This document shows positions 34,001 through 46,400 of a stretch of DNA of 64,000 nt, piece after piece (position 1 is the stretch's first letter; every line of letters starts with the position of its first letter). The stretch lies in assembly GCA_017562135.1 (NCBI GenBank), contig QEYB01000368.1, forward strand, positions 1,240,001-1,304,000. Reading direction: 5' to 3'. Made by a program: the position numbers and the translations under genes. Origin of the DNA: Dipylidium caninum. Taxonomy: Eukaryota; Platyhelminthes; Cestoda; Cyclophyllidea; Dipylidiidae. A model generated the notes under the pieces. The model saw nothing but the letters and a program-made list of their open reading frames with translations, had not been told where the DNA came from and ran no database searches.

Positions 34001-37000
34001 TCTTTAGCCAATTTCTGGTAAACCGTATTTGGGCTTCCTGATTCTTCCAGCACTTACTAGTGGTGGAGCCTTTCGCTGTCTCCCAGAGGCACATCCGTGC
34101 ACCACGGTTGACATAGCTAGGAGGACATGCAAAAGAACCATATATCTTACGTCCGTAGAAAAAGTCCACTGTGCCAATTACATCCGCCTCCTTCGCCTCC
34201 CCCCCCCCCCCCGGAACTGGACGTCTGCCTGTGTCCCAACTCTTTTTGCGTATCTCGCCTTTCCTCCTCCGCATCATCATCAAAACTCTTTTTTTTTCGA
34301 GGACCAAAAACTGGCACCGACTCTTCAAAACCATGCGACTTGTGCACATCACCTCATCTCAGCTCCTCGTCACCGTGTTGTGTTTGCGCGCTCGTCGAAG
34401 TCGCGACGGGAGGCGACTCGCACGTGCCCGCAGGACCGTTGTGCTCACACGCACACGACGGTCGGTCGGTCCGAGACTCCCCTCTTCCTACTCCCCTGTG
34501 CACGCACCCGTGCACGCCGTTTGCTTGGCTGCCTGTCCCGAGTTTCCACTCTTCTTGTCTCCTCCTCACCCCTTTCTCGTTTCCGTCTACATCCACACGA
34601 AAGTGTGCCAGCGCGACGCTTTTAACCGCGCCCGGGTGTGTGTTGGCGTAAAAGGCCGTAGCACCCAACCCGCCCCACGTGCGCGCTGCCCCGACGCAGG
34701 GAGCCCTAATTTCGGACGGTTTGTGCGCTGCGCCTCATGCCTTTGTGGCGGAGAGGACACGAGAAATTGGAACTGGTCTGCTGGCGAAGACGAATTTCGA
34801 GTAAATGTGACCAGGCCAGCGCGTTTTCGAGTTGGTAACGCCTGGACTCGAGGTGAAATTATCGCCTTTCTTTATCGGTACTGCGATCTTCGCAACGCCC
34901 CGGGCCGCTTGCCCACTGATGCGGGCAGACGCTGTTCACGGCAGTCGGCCAGTTGCTGAGGTAAACAAGTCGGACTATAAATCTTACAATAATGTTAAAG
35001 TATAGACTTGTTTACTACGCGGACCTGCTTCAACTCCTAACATGCAACGACTACGCGCTGTGAAACATCACCAAGTGTTATGTTTGTCTCCTCATACGCC
35101 TACTAGGCCCCGATGGCTTTGAGTCAAATAATGGGTATTTGCATAAGTTGTTTTAGTCCTCCTTGAAGGTCGACTCCAGAGAAAAATGTAACGTTTGAAG
35201 TGCCTTCTTCATAGAATTTGGTGTTCGGCAAACTTTCCGGGTCGTACTGTCATCGGCTCCCGAAGGGACTGTAGAAGCTGCGGGCGATGCGAGCAAAGTG
35301 ATAGTGACATTCAACGTCCTCGTGCAGATCGAGTTGGTGTATGTTTTCCACACACTTTTGCGTCAAAAAGGCTCAGTCTCTTTCCTGTGCAGTGGGTATT
35401 TGGTAAGTTAGATGGACAGTGAAAAGAAACGGGACGTGAGCATTTGCACACCCGGCACCCAGTTTACTACCAACACGGCATCTTGAAAATATCCTGCTGG
35501 TGTCGGTCAAGTCCCCACGTTGGCCACCAACGAAATCGGCGGTTTTTATGTCCCCGTTAAAATCACGATTCCATTTCTGCGTATCAGCGGAGCGGAGAAC
35601 GGGCAGACCAATGAAGAACTGCCCCTCAGCCGGGCACGTGCGCGCACGTCGCGCCGACCAGCGCGGTGGCGGTGGGGGTGGCGGCGGCGGCGGCGGCGGT
35701 TCAGGGCTGCGGGACAGCGATGCCTCGGCTACGCATGCCAAATTTTTCCCTCGGCGCGTTGGACATTCCGTTGAAGACACTCCCCTCCACGCATGGAATG
35801 TCTCCCCGGCGGGGATTCATGGACGGCTGTCTTTGTTTTGAGACATGCTGCGGATGGGTAAAGGACCACGCACATTGCCTTAATGCGTCTGTCACGAGGC
35901 TCTTTCATGAGGTCATCAGTCGGCCTCTCTTTAGTTAATGCTACTTACGCCTCCGTAGTAAGGGAGTTCGGAGAAAAGTGGACTTCTGTCGGTCAACTTT
36001 TTCACATTGCCAGGATAATTGTCTCACCAATCATCCTGCCTGATTAATGAGTTCGGAATAATGGCAAACTGACAGTTGGCTTGTGAACACGTCACACACA
36101 CATACACACTCACTGGAGTGTGTCTGTCTTCTTTCCAGTCAACATGGTGGCAGTTCGCGTTACTCACCGGCCGTCAACACAGCCGTGCTGACTAATTTAA
36201 TCTGGCCGCCCCGACACCCACTCCGCCGCCGCCGCCGCCGCCACCTCCGCGGAAAGTCGTCTTTTGCGATTGGGGACAACGTAGCGGGGCCTAGTAGTTG
36301 GGGTAAACAATTACTCCCTTGCCGTGCATTCGGCCATTTTCAACTAAATTGCCTTCGAGTCGACGGAGTTGGGCGTCAGACTTTGCAAACGCGCGCCGAG
36401 CACGACTGCCCACAAGTTCCGTGGTACTACCTTCTGCAATGCCTAATGGAAAGGATGCTACTCAAACTCATGCTTTCTTTTAAAAAGGTTATCTGTCCGG
36501 TCGCTACGTGCCCGAGGGCTGCCACGTACAGCGACCTCCGCTGGGCGGTTTGCAGCACCAGCAGAAACAGCTCCACTTCGCGGATCTCAGACAGCACACT
36601 AGCGGCGAACAGTCCACGGCAGCGGGAGGGGGCACGTCTGGTGGCTCCTCCTCCTTGTCCTCGCATCACCTCCGCTCGCCCGCATCGGCACACCACCTGC
36701 GCCACCAACCGCCCGCCACCTTTGCGCCCCCACAAGCACAAACACAGCCACCGCAACAGAGGGGCGCCGCGGAGGGTGGGAGTGTGGGCAACAGTGGCCA
36801 AGCTGTGGCGACTCCCCACTCGCCTGCTCTTGTCGGGCCTCACGGCTATGTGAACGGGTTAGTCTGCCCCCTCCCCCGACCCTCGCCCTGCCCTCATCAC
36901 CAGCACGCGAGGCAGTGCCGCACCCCCAACTCACCCGCGCACCCTGTGGCCGCGAGGCCAGGGAGGTGCCTCGCCTGGAATTCACCTGATCGCAGCCCCC

Positions 37001-40000
37001 AGCCTAGCGCTCTTGGGCAGTCAAGATGCGCTGCGCCAGCCCCCAGCCCCTGGTGTGTTTGGCCCGGCACATCTGCTGGCGGAGCTACTGCGAATCACTG
37101 GCTTACTTAATAAACAAAAAATCGCTGTAGCAAACTGCAAAATACCCACCTTTGCCTTTTTACCACCGTTGATCACTCGATCCAATGTGGAGACGTACAA
37201 GATGATTCGAAGGCGGTTTGCGGCACTTACGACAAAGTGGAAGTTGGTTCTCCCCGTAACAGCATGGAAAGCGAGATGGGACAACATTTTAGTTCTTCAT
37301 TGGGGTGTGCATGCGTTAACTCGACTGGTACTTTGTTTGGATTAAATTCGGCGTGCCTACTCCTAGTGTCCAGCCTGTCTTGCCAACTTTTGTCTGTCCC
37401 TTTCACACACTAAAGCGCCGAAAAGCCCGATAAGATCGTGGGCTTTGGAACTGCGGATTAACGGCACACAGTACAATTTGCCTGCCCAGCTCACGTCCCA
37501 GTCCGCACGGAGGCGTGTATCGCTGCGGTCAGCTCGTCCCGCCAACCCTCGATGCAATTGCATCTCCCGGAAGCAATCACTCCTTTTAGTAGTGATATTC
37601 GACTTGACCAGGGGCAAGAAAGTCAATTGATTGTTTCACCTTGTAAAAATACACACCTCTCACTGCAATGGCTCCAAGAATATGTACACCGTGTAAATAG
37701 TCCGTTTTGCGTTTGTATCGGTCTCGTGAGTTCTAACCTCTGTGTGCGACATGCTCCCACAGCTCAACTGGGGACTGGAGAGGAGATGGAGTCGCGCAAA
37801 CACACGCACATGCACTTGCTCGTCCCCCTGAACTCGAGAGATGTACATTTTATCACCGTGTCACCGGATTATCATTTCAGGTTGAATGGAACCTTCGGGA
37901 CACGTCGTTTACACCCTACTCCTTTATTTTGGAATCTCCTCATCAATGATTGCTCACCAGCTACTCTTTATGCCTCTTGTGCTGTAACGGGTTCGGCGGT
38001 GCTCTCGCCCTGCCCAAGCGTATACAATTAAATAACCTCCATTTGCCGATGGCGTCTTGCGGCGCACCCGCCACTCGCTTGCCACGCCTTCATCCCGTCG
38101 TCGTCACACCGCAGGCCTTGACGGCTGAATGCCTGCCCGCGCACAGTTCGTTCCTGAGGCCCTCGTGTACCCTTCTCCCGGTGGCATGCCTCGTCAACAT
38201 TCATTCAGCAGCGACAGAGTCCAATTGGAGCGCGTTGACGATGACTAAGAGGCGTTTCAGAGAGAGACGTGACTAACGGCCCGCCCTGCCTTAGCACTAC
38301 GTCAACGTTGCCGCACTTTCTCCCGAATCTACCGTCCCACTGGGTCGGTGGCGCTCCCTCTGCTTTTCTCCATAGAGAAGTGAAATTCGGCATATATGAA
38401 GGGAGTATCGGTTTTTCCCAGATTCCACAAGGAGGGTCAACTTTGTCTCTTTTAAGGCCCCGAAAGGCGGACTTCGTCCTGCCGTTGTAAACTTGTGCGC
38501 CTCTTAACTCATGGCAGTGATGTGTTCCAGTGTTTCTCATCGTAGCCGAGCTAAACCACCGGGCCAACGGAGGTGCTATTCCGCGTACTAGGCAGGACAA
38601 TGGGAGTCCGCTTTTTGCACTCTCTGTGTTGCGTAATAGTTCAATAGGGGCGCTAAATTGCGCTCTTGTATGGTGTCTTCTTGGGAAAACGTGTCGTGTT
38701 GCCATCCACCCGCGCTACGCCGCTCGCTCGAGTTTCACATTTGTTCGGCGAATCCAGACGGCAAAGCCTGGGGCCGCTGCCTCATCACCTCGTCGGTGCC
38801 CGCGGCGGTACGGAAAACCGCCGGGACGAGCTCAGCATCACCTGCCGCTGCAATTACTGTACTGCATTGTTGGATCTAGAGGACAGTTGAAGCTGCCTTG
38901 GGGCTGCGTTGTTAATTTAAACTCCTCCGCACACTTTCACTGCGGACATCTAATTGACACACGACTGCCACTCCCTCGGTAGTTACCCCCTTCTTGAGGG
39001 TCGACTCTCCGCCTTCGCTTCACGCTGCCAAAACTGTGCGCACACTGGACGGAGGCTGGTGTTTTTTTGCCAATATTATTATCGTTAGCCTCTATAAGTG
39101 CGCTACACGTTACCCCGGAACGATGATAACGACTTCCCGCAAAGGTTATTTTTTCAGCCTCCAAGTTATTTTAATCGGGCAGTCGGATCCGGTGCTTTCG
39201 GAGCAGGATTATGTAACAAAAGTGTGCGGATCCGGCGCACACGCGTACACGCCCCATACGGCAATTCACCATCCTACCGGAACGACAATGTTGCCGTTTT
39301 TCAAACACTCATTTGACAAACTCGTCGAGGAACACCGAGTATCCTTTTTCTCGCCTTGGCTGAAAAAGTGTGCACACACGGATGCTCGCCGTTTGGTGTC
39401 AGCCTTAGTGATGTAACTTCATAGTGGCGTATGGGGGAATCAATCTGTTCTTCGTTAGTACGTTCTCGTTGGACCGTTCTCGAGGGCTTGGAGGAGAAGC
39501 ACTGTCATGGCAATTGCACACATGGCAGAAGTTTCGGTTATGAGGATGTCACCCGAAATTTCCGCCCTTATGTTGCATAAACCGTGGCATTGACTGGCGC
39601 TGGGAACACGTTGAGGAAAACGACATTATTTTGGTACTTTGGGGCAGCTGCCAACAGTGCAGCTGCATGAATTACCCTTTAAGCCAGTCGCGGCGGTGGT
39701 GTCAGCGCAAGTAATGAATATTTGTTAAGTTTCATGGCACCATGCTGTGGTGGGTGCCTTTTGAATTGTCGGGGATCAAAAGCTCCCGCAACTGAAACTG
39801 TTCGGTAAATATAGCCATGGAACACCACTTTGCCCCCATGCCGCGGCTCAAACACTCCGCACATGCATTTGGCTTAGCTTAATGGCGCCCTGAGCTGATG
39901 GTGGCACCGCACTCGCCTTTTAGCGGTACTGGTTCGAGTAACAACTCTGCCGCCTCAGCGTCCCTGAACTTTCCTCCGTCAGCTAGAGACTGTCGTCTGA

Positions 40001-40440
40001 TGCAGGCCGGCCACTTTGGGGGCAAGTCCGCATCGGAGAGTTGTGAGTCTCATTGCAGCAGCTGCCTCTTCCCGCCGCCGCCGCCACCACCACCACCAAA
40101 GCCTGCTCCGTTGTACCAGACGCCCGAGCCGGTGTTCATGCCGGCTCTCATGGGCCTCGGGAACACCCGCTATGAACAGCGTTCGAGCCTTGGCGACAAC
40201 ATGACATACTCGGAAGTCAATTCAATCACTGACATGAGGGACGCTGGCAACGAGGAGGAGGAGAACGTGGAGGTGGAGGATGAAACATCCAATTTTGACG
40301 AGAACCGCAACTGCTTCGTCTATGGCCAAACCTTGGCTGGAAAAGTTGACCCTTCACATCCACTGGCTCGCCACCACCCGCGAGCCGCCACGGCTGCCCA
40401 CCATTCATCCGCGCCCGAATCACCAAAGCTTCTTACATAA
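25084..40440 (+). CDS. ROBO1: Roundabout (Robo)-like axon-guidance receptor
   Basis: Single-pass receptor for Slit. The N-terminus (MTFAIFPAVLIVLLCPAFSF) is a signal peptide. Five Ig domains follow. The Robo-type Ig1-Ig2 junction MEDDFVVEPQS and the YSC/YIC/YEC cysteines are visible. Three FN3 domains start near 26710, 27230 and 27745. A membrane span AVSGVVVAWILIGCLFTVYL precedes RRRNPRR. Exons: 25084-26428, 26463-27981, 28258-28557, 28592-29203, 30258-30618, 36488-36857, from 37021 to an unclear end, and probably about 39894-40440. Junction phases agree up to 37021. The tail has PPYASSNVL, like the CC1 tyrosine motif, and proline runs IPPPPPYPPPPLP fit for Ena/VASP binding. The intron after 27981 is GC-AG (AAG|GCAAGT); 26429-26462 is a 34-nt intron. 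In Ig4 the frame slips at about 26104, after EIRW. One added base restores TSDYYLNG. The link to the last exon is inferred. Confidence 0.88.
29204..30257 (+). other. ROBO intron (donor GAA|GTACGT, acceptor TTGATTAG)
   Basis: Joins DPPAE to VEPVVFPPL in phase 0. It contains a C11 run at 29968-29978. The alternative reading through 29204-29242 ends at a stop, so splicing here is likely. No other gene seen. Confidence 0.6.
30465..30545 (+). other. Proline-rich segment of the ROBO tail
   Basis: Codes for a proline run (VAIPPPPPYPPPPLP) in the exon 30258-30618. Such runs in Robo tails recruit Enabled/VASP EVH1 domains; binding here is inferred. Confidence 0.6.
33117..33129 (+). repeat. C13 homopolymer tract
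   Basis: Uninterrupted run of C in the ROBO intron; similar runs lie at 29968-29978, 34199-34212, 40768-40777 and 44500-44507. Confidence 0.85.
34199..34212 (+). repeat. C14 homopolymer tract
   Basis: Longest C run of the window, inside the large ROBO intron. Confidence 0.85.
35658..35700 (+). repeat. GGN array (purine-rich, potential G-quadruplex)
   Basis: A stretch of GGTGGC / GGGGGTGGC / (GGC)n with at least four G-runs on the plus strand inside the large ROBO intron. Confidence 0.7.
36224..36243 (+). repeat. (CCG)n microsatellite
   Basis: About six CCG units upstream of the 36488 ROBO exon, in the intron. Confidence 0.75.
36488..37123 (+). CDS. ROBO cytoplasmic-tail exons (H/Q/P/G-rich)
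   Basis: Exon 36488-36857 reads YLSGRYVPEGCHVQRPP and then a histidine-, glutamine- and glycine-rich stretch ending GPHGYVNG. With the donor GG|GTTAGT and the acceptor at 37019-37020, it continues in phase 2 as QDALRQPPAPGVFGPAHLLA. The end of that second exon is unclear; the frame stays open to 37345. Listed separately because the long introns make a single gene call difficult to verify. The phase fits the preceding ROBO exon. Confidence 0.55.
37346..39893 (+). other. Non-coding interval, probable ROBO intron
   Basis: No exon with a recognisable domain. Overlapping open frames on both strands at similar lengths argue against coding. Confidence 0.45.
39894..40440 (+). CDS. Proline-rich, acidic C-terminal exon, probably the last ROBO exon
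   Basis: About 180 codons open to TAA at 40438-40440. Codes for a serine/asparagine-rich start, a run of nine prolines followed by KPAPLYQTPEPVF, then YEQRSSLGDNMTYSEVNS and an acidic patch EEEENVEVEDE. The composition is coding-like (tyrosine-containing motifs, no stops) and resembles Robo tails rich in proline. The acceptor is not clear (CCCTGAG|CTGATGG is the best in-frame choice). It could also be a separate small gene. Confidence 0.5.
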
Positions 40441-43400
40441 GTCTCCTCCCCTCTCCGGGGTGTATTTGTTTGCGCGTAAATGAGCATTTATTCGCCAATC
40501 CTCCGTCTCCCCGCCACTCTCCGTATTTGTGTTTCGCCTGTCTTTAATTTCCTGATATGTCTATCTGTCACCTTGCTCTTGTACACTGTTATTACAGAGT
40601 ATGTTTGATTTGAACGCGGCGTTATAAAATTCTTCAGGTTGGGCTTCGCTTTTACAACGATGCGTTGTTCTTTCGCGAGTCCAGTCGCCCGTGAGCGCTC
40701 GGGCCTCTACGCATCCATCCAAATCCACCGGCAGCGGAACCGTTTCCTCTATCTTTCCTCCCCTTCTCCCCCCCCCCATCAGAGACCGTTTGGCCGCAAG
40801 TCACGGTGAATGGGGAGCGTTGTCCAAGTGAAAGTTTGCGGTTTCAAGCAACTGGCTAGTAAAGGTGATGAGGACAAGTTGGCTGCTCATACCGTAATTA
40901 CGTCCCAGTGACTGTCCAGACGAAGTTGCAATGGCTGCATGGGGGAGAGAAGGCGCACTGTTTGTCCCTTGCTCTCCTTTTTTCTAAACGGTTAACTTCT
41001 ATTTGTCTATTAATCTCACAATTTCCCTGAGGGAGTTGCGCTGAAAGGAAAATGAAAAATGTGTGCAATGGTATTTGCATTTGCCGGGGGAGCACCCACC
41101 AACCTCCATGAGGACGGACACACTCGCAAGAGTATGCGCCTTTCGAGTAACCCACCGTCCTGTTCAACAGTGTCGTGGGTAACAGGAAATTTCCAAACAC
41201 TTTCTCGACTTGCGATTCCACTCGTGGTCTCTTTCCCATTTCTTACACAGTCCGGGCCGTCTCGGTTGTCAGCGCTAGAACTTTGTCCAGGTCTGATGGC
41301 AGCGAAAGTCTCCTTCCGTGTTCACCTGCGATGGACTGTCCTCCCGACACGTGAGGTCAATCACATAAACTTCTGACTGACCGTCTTGCGTACGAGTAAA
41401 ACAGATGTCGTTGACGCATTTTTTCCGCCGTATTAGAATATTTACCAGCTTCACCCAGTCCGTCATGCTGCCACCTGATGGACGTGGCTCGGTGGAGACC
41501 TGTCTCAGTACGGGCGGAGGCAGGGCATGCGCGTGTGTGTGTGCTGAGAACAGCCTACACTTTGTTGCGCGCCTGTGCGCACCACCACTGTTAGCCTTTC
41601 TTAAAATCTATTTAGACGTCTTCTCTTCATGCGTCTCATGAAAGGCCGTTTGAACACGGCATTTTGCCATCTGCAATGCTTCAATTTTTTTCGAGTCATT
41701 AAGAAAACTGCGAAAAATAACAATAATAGGTTTAAATGCCGAGGATTTCGTGGACCTCCACTTAGTCCCTGGCCGTGTGCCCGACGTGCCTCACAGTCGG
41801 CGCGATCAGGGTTTGGAAGCTCTTTGGCCAGGGCGGCGGTGACTGCGGCCGTTAAAATTTGCCAGTCAGGTGTAATACCCGGTTTGCGGCCGGCAAAGCG
41901 CAGGCCTGCTGGACTACTCTGCTGCGACAGCCGGTAATGCCAAATTAATGCAAAAACATTAAGTTACACCGGTTTTAGGCACTGCCCATGTAGTACCTAC
42001 AGAGGCAATCGTGTTGCGGGAATGTTTGCCGTGATTTGAGTCTTTTAAGGCGACATCTTCGAGGGTTGTTTGGTCCCCTTGACGGAAAAGGGGCAACGGC
42101 CCCCGAAACTGTCTTTTGACGCAGAAATGAGAATGGGGACTCGGAAGATGTGGTGCAAGAAGAAGGTGGCCGAACTCCTTCCACTTATCGCCAAGCCCAG
42201 TGTCGGGGACTTCCGTAACCCTCCGGCTTTGATCTGGGCGGCTCTGTTATTAATTCGCGACGACCTATTTGCCGTCTTTGCCGGGGGAGAAGTGTGTGAC
42301 CCTATGGCCTCACTTTTACCCTCCAAAAGAGCTTAATATCAGATGTGGGCACCGGATCGGTATTGGAGGCCCTCCGATGCCATGAAACGCACTGCACTTT
42401 GACTGTTAGCCTCAGCTTTGACGCTTCTGCTTTCTCGAGGGGGAAGGCAACGCCGAGGATGGACGAGATAAGCCAGAACGGCAGTGAGGTGGATATCCCT
42501 CTTTCATAATTATTACGGCACCTTCGTCCGCCCCACTTGCGACTGCTCGCGGAACCTGCTCGACCATTTAACTTCAGTGAGGCCAGTGTCTTGGGTCGGG
42601 ACGAAGAACCACGGCCTTGTCGAATGTCCTTTCGGCCCAAGAAACACACTTGCCTACAGAGGGTCTTAAATGAGGTTGTGGAGAAAGAAGTTGAATCACA
42701 CCTGCTGGGGGGGTGAGGGAAGATGATCTACGCACTTGATAAAGCAGTTATTAACACTTCATTAGCCATTACTCCATTCGCGTCGATCCTCGCGGGGTCA
42801 GTGTGAGGCCCTTGATACCGGCGCAAACCGACTCGGTCGCGTGTCGTGTCGCAGGGGACGTTTTATGGGGTTGTGTGAAAGACGGAAACGCGGTCTCGGA
42901 TAGAAAGGGATAGACGTCTCGGCGGTTGAATATTTTAGCCCACGCGACGGTGATGTCGAGGCTGGTCGTGTCGTTGCGGCTGTGAACGTTGCTGCACCGC
43001 AGCGCGGATCTCCTTCGCATGCTTCAGCCGACATCTCGCCCTTTGGCCGCCCAAATGCCCTGTTACGCAGACATTGACGCCAAAGTCTGAACTCACACAG
43101 AGAGGGCGGCGGTTGAATGAAGTCCTGAATTAAGTTAGCTTTAGATGAAATTAAAACGAAATACCTCAAATCGGCTTTTATGGGCTACAGAAACATGCGG
43201 ATCATGGAGAAGCAGTCATGTTATTGTGGGGAATGTCATTCACTTAATGAGGTGACCAAGGGCCTTGCCCAAATACACAACACGTCCACGGCAGGCCAGC
43301 GTGAAGGTGGAAAAGCTCACCTCCTCACTCCGTTGTAAGCAAATACGAGGAGTGCACGAAAATCAAGACAAATTACTTTGTCCGTTGCTTATGCGCGCGC

Positions 43401-46400
43401 CATTGCGTTCGTCACCAAAACTACAAACTTGTGTGGTTTTGGCGCCTACTTTCTCCTTAGCAGGGGTCATGAAGGCAAAAAACACTCGTTCCACACTTTT
43501 AAATACGCGACTCAAGCTTCCGCGCATCCGACGGGGGAGCCTCACCAAGCAGGCACTCACAAACGGTGAGGGCTTCGAGTGGTACCCACGTAAGTGCGCA
43601 AACACGTGGGCAGAAATCCAAGAGGCCTGGTATTTCGACTACCCGGAGAGGAAGAGAGAGAAGGAGGGGAGAGGGAGCAGTGACACTCGTCAGCCACTCT
43701 GCCCAAGTGGCTGCAATACCCCATCGCTGATCATACTGGTACCTCCAGTCTCGACAGCCCACGACTTCTTGCAGACGAGTTAAGTAGCTGTGTTAAAGCG
43801 CTACTGCCATTTTGATCTCATCGAAGTTGGGACAGGATTTCGTTGGGAACCGTCGGAAGAGACAGCTCAACTCATGAACCCTTTCCTTTTCGGCTCCTTG
43901 GCTTGACCATGGCACCCAAAGGATGCGGTAGTTTGGGGCATAATATAACTCAAAAAAGAATTCGCGAAGTTTCAGTTGATACATAACGAAGTCATAGTAA
44001 TTTGTCTTTCCCGCCGAGGAGAGAGGCTTCTGTGTTCAGATTCCGGTATTCCTTGGCCCACTTATGGTCCGACGAGGTATTCTCCTCACGAAGAATAAAA
44101 AGGGCAGGATGGACATTCGAGCAGTTGTCGTATGCCCTTTGAATGACATTCATTTACCGAAACAAACACCGCGGCATCATTACGCGTACGAAGCCTAAGA
44201 AGTCGCGGGGGACGATGACTGGCGCTTGACAGAGACATGAGTCCCAACACACGACTTGTAGTAATGATGGGGTCACTCTTGCTGCGTCAATGCTGTGCTA
44301 CCTTCGGAAGTCTTCACAGAAACAGGGATCGCATAGACAGAAATATGAAGGTCAGACTACTGTATCGTGGACACCATTGCAACTCAGGCCGTGCGTCTTA
44401 TCGTTGCGAAGAGGGCGTGTTGCTCATCCAAGGTGCGGTCTGGCCATCCTTCCGCCAGTCCAACAGATCTCATGTGGTGGAGAAGCAGAATTTGGCGCTC
44501 CCCCCCCTGTGGCCCACAGCCGATTTAAAAGGCGCCCCGCCTTAGGCTTTACCGCAACTAAACTCGCCAAGAGATTTAATATGTGGACTGGGGCAACGCT
44601 TAGAGCAACTTGCATTCCAGAGAGAGGCATCCATCACCTCACTAAATAAATCCAGGGCAAAGGCATGACGTTTGAATAGTCAAGCCGTATGGTAGGAACC
44701 ACTGCAAGTACTCCGAAATCACGACCGCAGTTGGAAAGCTCAAGCACCTTTCGCGAATGTAAACGTAATCAAAAGTAGTTCGTACGACGAGGACCTCACA
44801 TACTGCTTCAGTTTTTCCCCCCACCCGAGGTAAAAGTAGAGTCTATCGCGGTAGCCCACAGTCTGCTTTCTCGACCGAAGCGGAGGCGATGGCAGAACCA
44901 TTCCAAAGACCAGAAAGAAAGTCGAGAAGGAAAGAAGAGCAAAGGTGATTTGCCAATGTTCCGGTCGATAGCACGAAACTTAGTTGTTAACTTGAGGTTT
45001 TCAAAATGCCCTTACAAAACAACAGCCATCCGGAGGCAACAGAAGAGTGTGATTCCTGTTCCACTATGCCGTGGCGTTCCATTGCAACTGAATTCATGTG
45101 GCTTTAAGGCGTTAAAATAGAGTTAGAAAGCGTGACAAAATTGCAAGACCGGTGAGAAAGCCGTCGGTGATGCGCGGAGACGCCGATGGCCCCGCGATTG
45201 AGGCGGAACAAGCATTCAGTAGGCCGCTTGGGTCTCCTTCCCACTTCTTCGACGCGTCGCAGCCTACACAACTTATAAATGAGCTTCAACAGGCAGAGAC
45301 TGACCGCATTTTCGGCGAGTGAATTCTACCTGCCGTAGGAGCATAGTCGTACGCAAATAAAGCCTGGGTTGACAAAATTTCCTTTACCTCCTTTTACCCA
45401 AGTAGTGTACTTTAAAATAAAACGTCCAGGAGTGTTTGGTGACCGAGAAACTGCAGTAAACAAGGGCATAAAATGACAGTTGCAACTTTCGCAAGAAGGA
45501 AAAATAATTCCTTAGAAATGTCCCCACATTGTCTTTACAGCCATTTATAAGGACTGTTTCAAGAAGTATTCAGTGAAAAAGTCTACAAAGTGTTGGCTCA
45601 TTTCCTTTGGGCCGGTTGCCAAAAATGTCAGTTCTTGATGGGCGATTAATTCAGTAGCGAAAAGAGAATTAAGACCTCGAGGAAATTTGGAAAAATACGA
45701 TACCTTCATTAGTGTCTCATATAGATGAGAAATTCTTGTCTCACAACAAAAGCCTATTTTGGGCCTACAGCAAAGACGTTTATCACTGCAATGTGATTTC
45801 GCATTTTCAGAGGTCTATCCCTATATTTCTAATAGTGTTTTGGCTTTGAGCCGAGGTTTGAAGTGGGATCAACGCCCCAAATGCGCGAGCACTGGCAGAG
45901 GTTGCTGGGTCCGACCCAACTTCTTCTTCGTGAATGGCATAAATTTCCTCCGGTGCAAAACGTGAAATTATAAATCCCTAATTGTACTGATTTGGAAGTT
46001 AGTAACACAATAACGGGGGATCAACCATTTGCTTACCAAAGCCACCGTTGCTCTCCTACTTTCGCTATCGACCTATGAAGCAAATTTCTTTGAACAGATT
46101 TTCTGGAAATAATACTAAAACTTGAAGACGAAACTCTCCGACTTTACGAAGACTTCACCGATCTATGGGGATTCATGAGGGAGGGTTTCCTTAGGGGCAG
46201 ATTTCCACCGCTCCCAGGCGCAGGTGTATCCCATCTGAGAGGGGCCAGGAACTGATCAACCATGGCGTAAGACTGTCAGGATGATATTGTGCTTCGGAGA
46301 GAGAAGAAATTAAAGTCTGAAAGAAAGCACCGACCTCACAATTCCTTTCTAAAAGTAGGGTACTGAGAAGACAATGAGGTCAGTGTCATTGCCCTCGCAG

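Larger units (their letters stand above)
30619..36487 (+). other. Long (5.9 kb) ROBO intron, GC-rich with C tracts
   Basis: The donor GGCGGCA|GTGAGT and acceptor TTTTAAAAAG|GT give an in-phase join SLPSGGS-YLSGRY. Many open frames on both strands (for example near 31800-32420 and 34030-34960) overlap each other, change frame freely and show no domain. They are taken as GC-driven chance frames. C13 at 33117-33129, C14 at 34199-34212, a GGN array at about 35658-35700 and a (CCG)n run at about 36224-36243 lie inside. Confidence 0.55.

Noticed and set aside
34029..34959. Long R/S/P-rich frames on + (up to 262 codons)
   Set aside because: Three frames are open together around a C14 tract and the protein composition is low-complexity; a GC-driven artefact.
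42045..42649. Minus-strand frames as a retroelement remnant
   Set aside because: No reverse transcriptase, integrase or RNase H motif was found in any frame.
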